NCBI RefSeq assembly: GCF_042663585.1
Contig: NZ_JBHTAN010000006.1
Coordinates: 1,116,001 to 1,180,000 of the forward strand
Direction of reading: 5' to 3'
DNA: 64,000 nucleotides
DNA from: Natranaeroarchaeum sp042663585
GTDB lineage: Archaea > Halobacteriota > Halobacteria > Halobacteriales > Natronoarchaeaceae
The notes beneath the pieces are model-generated. The model did no database searches, was not told where the DNA came from, and was given only the letters and a program-made list of their open reading frames with translations. The translations under genes were made by a program, and so were the position numbers. Of the stretch, positions 62,478 to 64,000 are shown in pieces (within the stretch, counting starts at the first letter, position 1; each line of letters opens with the position of its first letter).

Positions 62478-62717
62478 CTACTCGTGGGCGGCGTCCCACT
62501 CCGTCGGCTTCCGGAAGTTGCCACACTGGTTACATTGTATGCGTCCCATCGCGTCCATGGCGTTGTCGACCGTCTCACAGTGGGCGCAGAACCAGCCGTA
62601 CTTCTCTTCACGACCTGATGTGCCGTAGGCGACATAGAACGGTGCCTTCGAACCGCGGTCGCCCTCGTCTTCGGCGACGAACACCGTCACCCCATCGTCC
62701 GTCGTATGCGTTCTCAT
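62478..62717 (-). CDS. Small zinc-ribbon protein (DUF5816-like)
   Basis: The 79-residue protein carries two CxxC pairs, WFCAHCETV and IQCNQCGNF, spaced 20 residues apart, typical of a zinc ribbon. The N-terminal beta strands (GVTVFVAEDEG, PFYVAYGTSG) are conserved in haloarchaea. Function unknown; nucleic-acid or protein binding is possible. The ATG at 62717 is preferred over one at 62744 that adds nine residues. Confidence 0.7.
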   Translation of the reverse strand: MRTHTTDDGVTVFVAEDEGDRGSKAPFYVAYGTSGREEKYGWFCAHCETVDNAMDAMGRIQCNQCGNFRKPTEWDAAHE

Positions 62718-62788
62718 ACGACAGTACTGGGGAGAGAGGGTCAAAGGTGATTCGACACGCCCCGCGACAGTCGCCTGTCAGCCGAGCA

Positions 62789-62796
62789 GTATATAC
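62789..62796 (+). promoter_or_regulatory. TATA box of the 5'-nucleotidase-family gene
   Basis: GTATATAC lies about 28 bases before the ATG at 62821, with a T run just before the start; predicts a leaderless mRNA. Confidence 0.6.
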
Positions 62797-62820
62797 GGGC
62801 TCGCCGACTCTTTTTTCGGT

Positions 62821-64000
62821 ATGTCGTTGCGGCTCCTCCACTACTCTGATCTGGAAAACGCCTTCGATGATCCCGGCCGTATCGCTCGGCTGGCGGGGCG
62901 AATCGAATCGCTCCGTGACGGCGCGACGCTCGTCGCCGGAACCGGGGATAACACCGCACCCGGCGTCCTCGCACTGAGCGAGGACGGCAAGCAATCGCTC
63001 GATTTCTTCGAAGCGGTCACGCCCATCGTCGATACGCCCGGCAACCACGACTTCGACCACGGCTACGATGCGCTCCGGGAGATCATCGCGGAATCCCCGC
63101 AGACCTGGGTGAGCGCTAACGTCGAACTCGACGGTCACTGCTTCGGCGAAGAGGTCGGTGTCGAGCCCTGGACCGTCGTCAAGCGCGGCGACTACCACGT
63201 CGGGATCATCGGCGTCACAACCCCCACAACGCCATCGATCACACCGCCAGCATCGACTCTCACAGTCACTGATCCGGTCGCCGCTGTCGAGGACGCCATA
63301 GAGGTAATGGACGACCGTGGCGTGGACGTAACCGTCGTGCTCGCCCACCTCGCCGACGACGAACAGATCGCTCGCCAGTGTGACGTCGACGTGATCCTCG
63401 GCGGCCACGTACACAGCGAGCGGATCGAACGAATCGACGGGACGGTGCTAACCCGGCCACCAGCGGGTGGCGGCGCGCTGTACGAGGTCGTGCTCGACGA
63501 CGACGGCACGGCGTCGGTGAACCGACACACGGTCGAGGACGCTCCCGTCGACGAGGGGGTAGCAGCGGCGCTCCGCGAGCGAAAACAGCGTGCTGGACTC
63601 GAATCGACCGTTGCGACCGTCGACCGCCCGATAGAACGCACGGAGGCGACGACACTCCGCGGTGAGAGCCGAATCGGGAACTTCGTCGCCGACGCCTATC
63701 GCTGGTCGACTGGGGCGGATATCGGACTCCAGAACGGCGGCGGCATCCGGGACGGCGAACCGTTATCAGGAAACGTAACTGTCGCCGACCTGATCGGTAT
63801 CGTTCCCTTCGAGGAGGCGACCGTCGTGGCGGAACTGAACGGCGCGGAACTGCTCGACATCTGCCGCGAAGCCAGTGGCCAACGGCTCGATATCGGTGAT
63901 CCGGACTGGTGGCACGCACACGTCAGCGGCGCCGAGATCGTCTGGCACCGCGCTGATGATAGACTCGTCGAGGCCTCGGTAAACGGAAATCCGGTCGACC
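62821..64000 (+). CDS. 5'-nucleotidase / UDP-sugar hydrolase family protein (cut by window end)
   Basis: The frame is open from ATG 62821 to the right edge (at least 393 codons). It has a metallophosphoesterase domain (LLHYSDLENAF, VAGTGDN, DTPGNHDFDHG, VLAHLADD, ILGGHVHSERI) and a 5'-nucleotidase C-terminal domain (RGESRIGNFVADAYR, LQNGGGIRDG). The first metal motif reads DLE (Asp10, Glu12) where typical members have DxH. No signal peptide is seen, so it probably acts in the cytoplasm on nucleotides or related phosphates. The 3' end lies outside the window. Confidence 0.88.
   Translation, partial: MSLRLLHYSDLENAFDDPGRIARLAGRIESLRDGATLVAGTGDNTAPGVLALSEDGKQSLDFFEAVTPIVDTPGNHDFDHGYDALREIIAESPQTWVSANVELDGHCFGEEVGVEPWTVVKRGDYHVGIIGVTTPTTPSITPPASTLTVTDPVAAVEDAIEVMDDRGVDVTVVLAHLADDEQIARQCDVDVILGGHVHSERIERIDGTVLTRPPAGGGALYEVVLDDDGTASVNRHTVEDAPVDEGVAAALRERKQRAGLESTVATVDRPIERTEATTLRGESRIGNFVADAYRWSTGADIGLQNGGGIRDGEPLSGNVTVADLIGIVPFEEATVVAELNGAELLDICREASGQRLDIGDPDWWHAHVSGAEIVWHRADDRLVEASVNGNPVD

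Overview
The window is chromosomal DNA from a haloarchaeon (class Halobacteria). Evidence: strongly acidic proteins, GC-rich coding sequence, an archaeal topoisomerase VI, ribosomal protein S17e, a coenzyme F420 gene (cofD), a dodecin with Trp36, twin-arginine lipoproteins, and TATA boxes about 26-29 bases before start codons as in leaderless haloarchaeal genes. I cannot name the genus from sequence alone.

Layout. 1-5.7 kb: DNA topology and repair (end of top6B, top6A, ATP-dependent DNA ligase), a metallo-beta-lactamase-fold protein and a glutamate-cysteine-ligase-like protein whose 3' end runs into an array of four 30-bp hairpin repeats. 6-8.3 kb: a TrkA/TrkH potassium-uptake pair. 8.4-12.4 kb: cofD, a Dus-like TIM barrel, a SHOCT membrane protein, a CitG-like protein, a DUF447 protein and S17e, all on the plus strand. 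12.5-18.8 kb: quinol-type nitric oxide reductase, asd, and an RNA ligase with its PIN-domain partner on the opposite strand. 18.8-25 kb: a beta-propeller lipoprotein with a Cys-rich tail, lpdA, a 2-hydroxyacid dehydrogenase, an enoyl-CoA hydratase/isomerase and a geranylgeranyl-reductase-like flavoprotein. 24.9-28.3 kb: a minus-strand cell-surface group (DyP-like protein, P19-like iron-transport lipoprotein with a 24-bp minisatellite, cohesin-like protein with a PGF-CTERM tail).

28.9-34.2 kb is an accessory patch. It holds a broken gene with two in-frame stops, a minus-strand surface-protein relic, an MMPL/RND exporter facing a TetR regulator across four copies of the operator, and the tail of an IS630-type transposase. 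Two copies of one 17-base sequence lie near its edges. 34.3-38.1 kb returns to housekeeping genes (UspA, nicotinate phosphoribosyltransferase, hisD).

38.2-57.4 kb is a lower-GC surface-glycan region: a seven-repeat propeller protein, a GT2 glycosyltransferase, UDP-GlcNAc 2-epimerase, a DUF354 protein, a GT4 glycosyltransferase, a formyltransferase, DUF1616 and polytopic membrane proteins, two alkaline-phosphatase-superfamily enzymes end to end, a Tat-exported beta-helix protein, a GT61 glycosyltransferase and a flippase. Long AT-rich gaps with little or no coding sequence separate its last genes. 58.2-64 kb: a CARDB surface protein, an A-type Fe-S carrier, dodecin, a solute-binding lipoprotein, two small conserved proteins and the start of a 5'-nucleotidase-family gene cut by the window end.

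The least ordinary features are the tandem hairpin array at a convergent gene junction, the four-operator TetR/exporter switch inside a direct-repeat-bounded patch, the iron/DyP/cohesin surface group, and the Cys-rich propeller lipoprotein. I found no CRISPR array, rRNA or tRNA.
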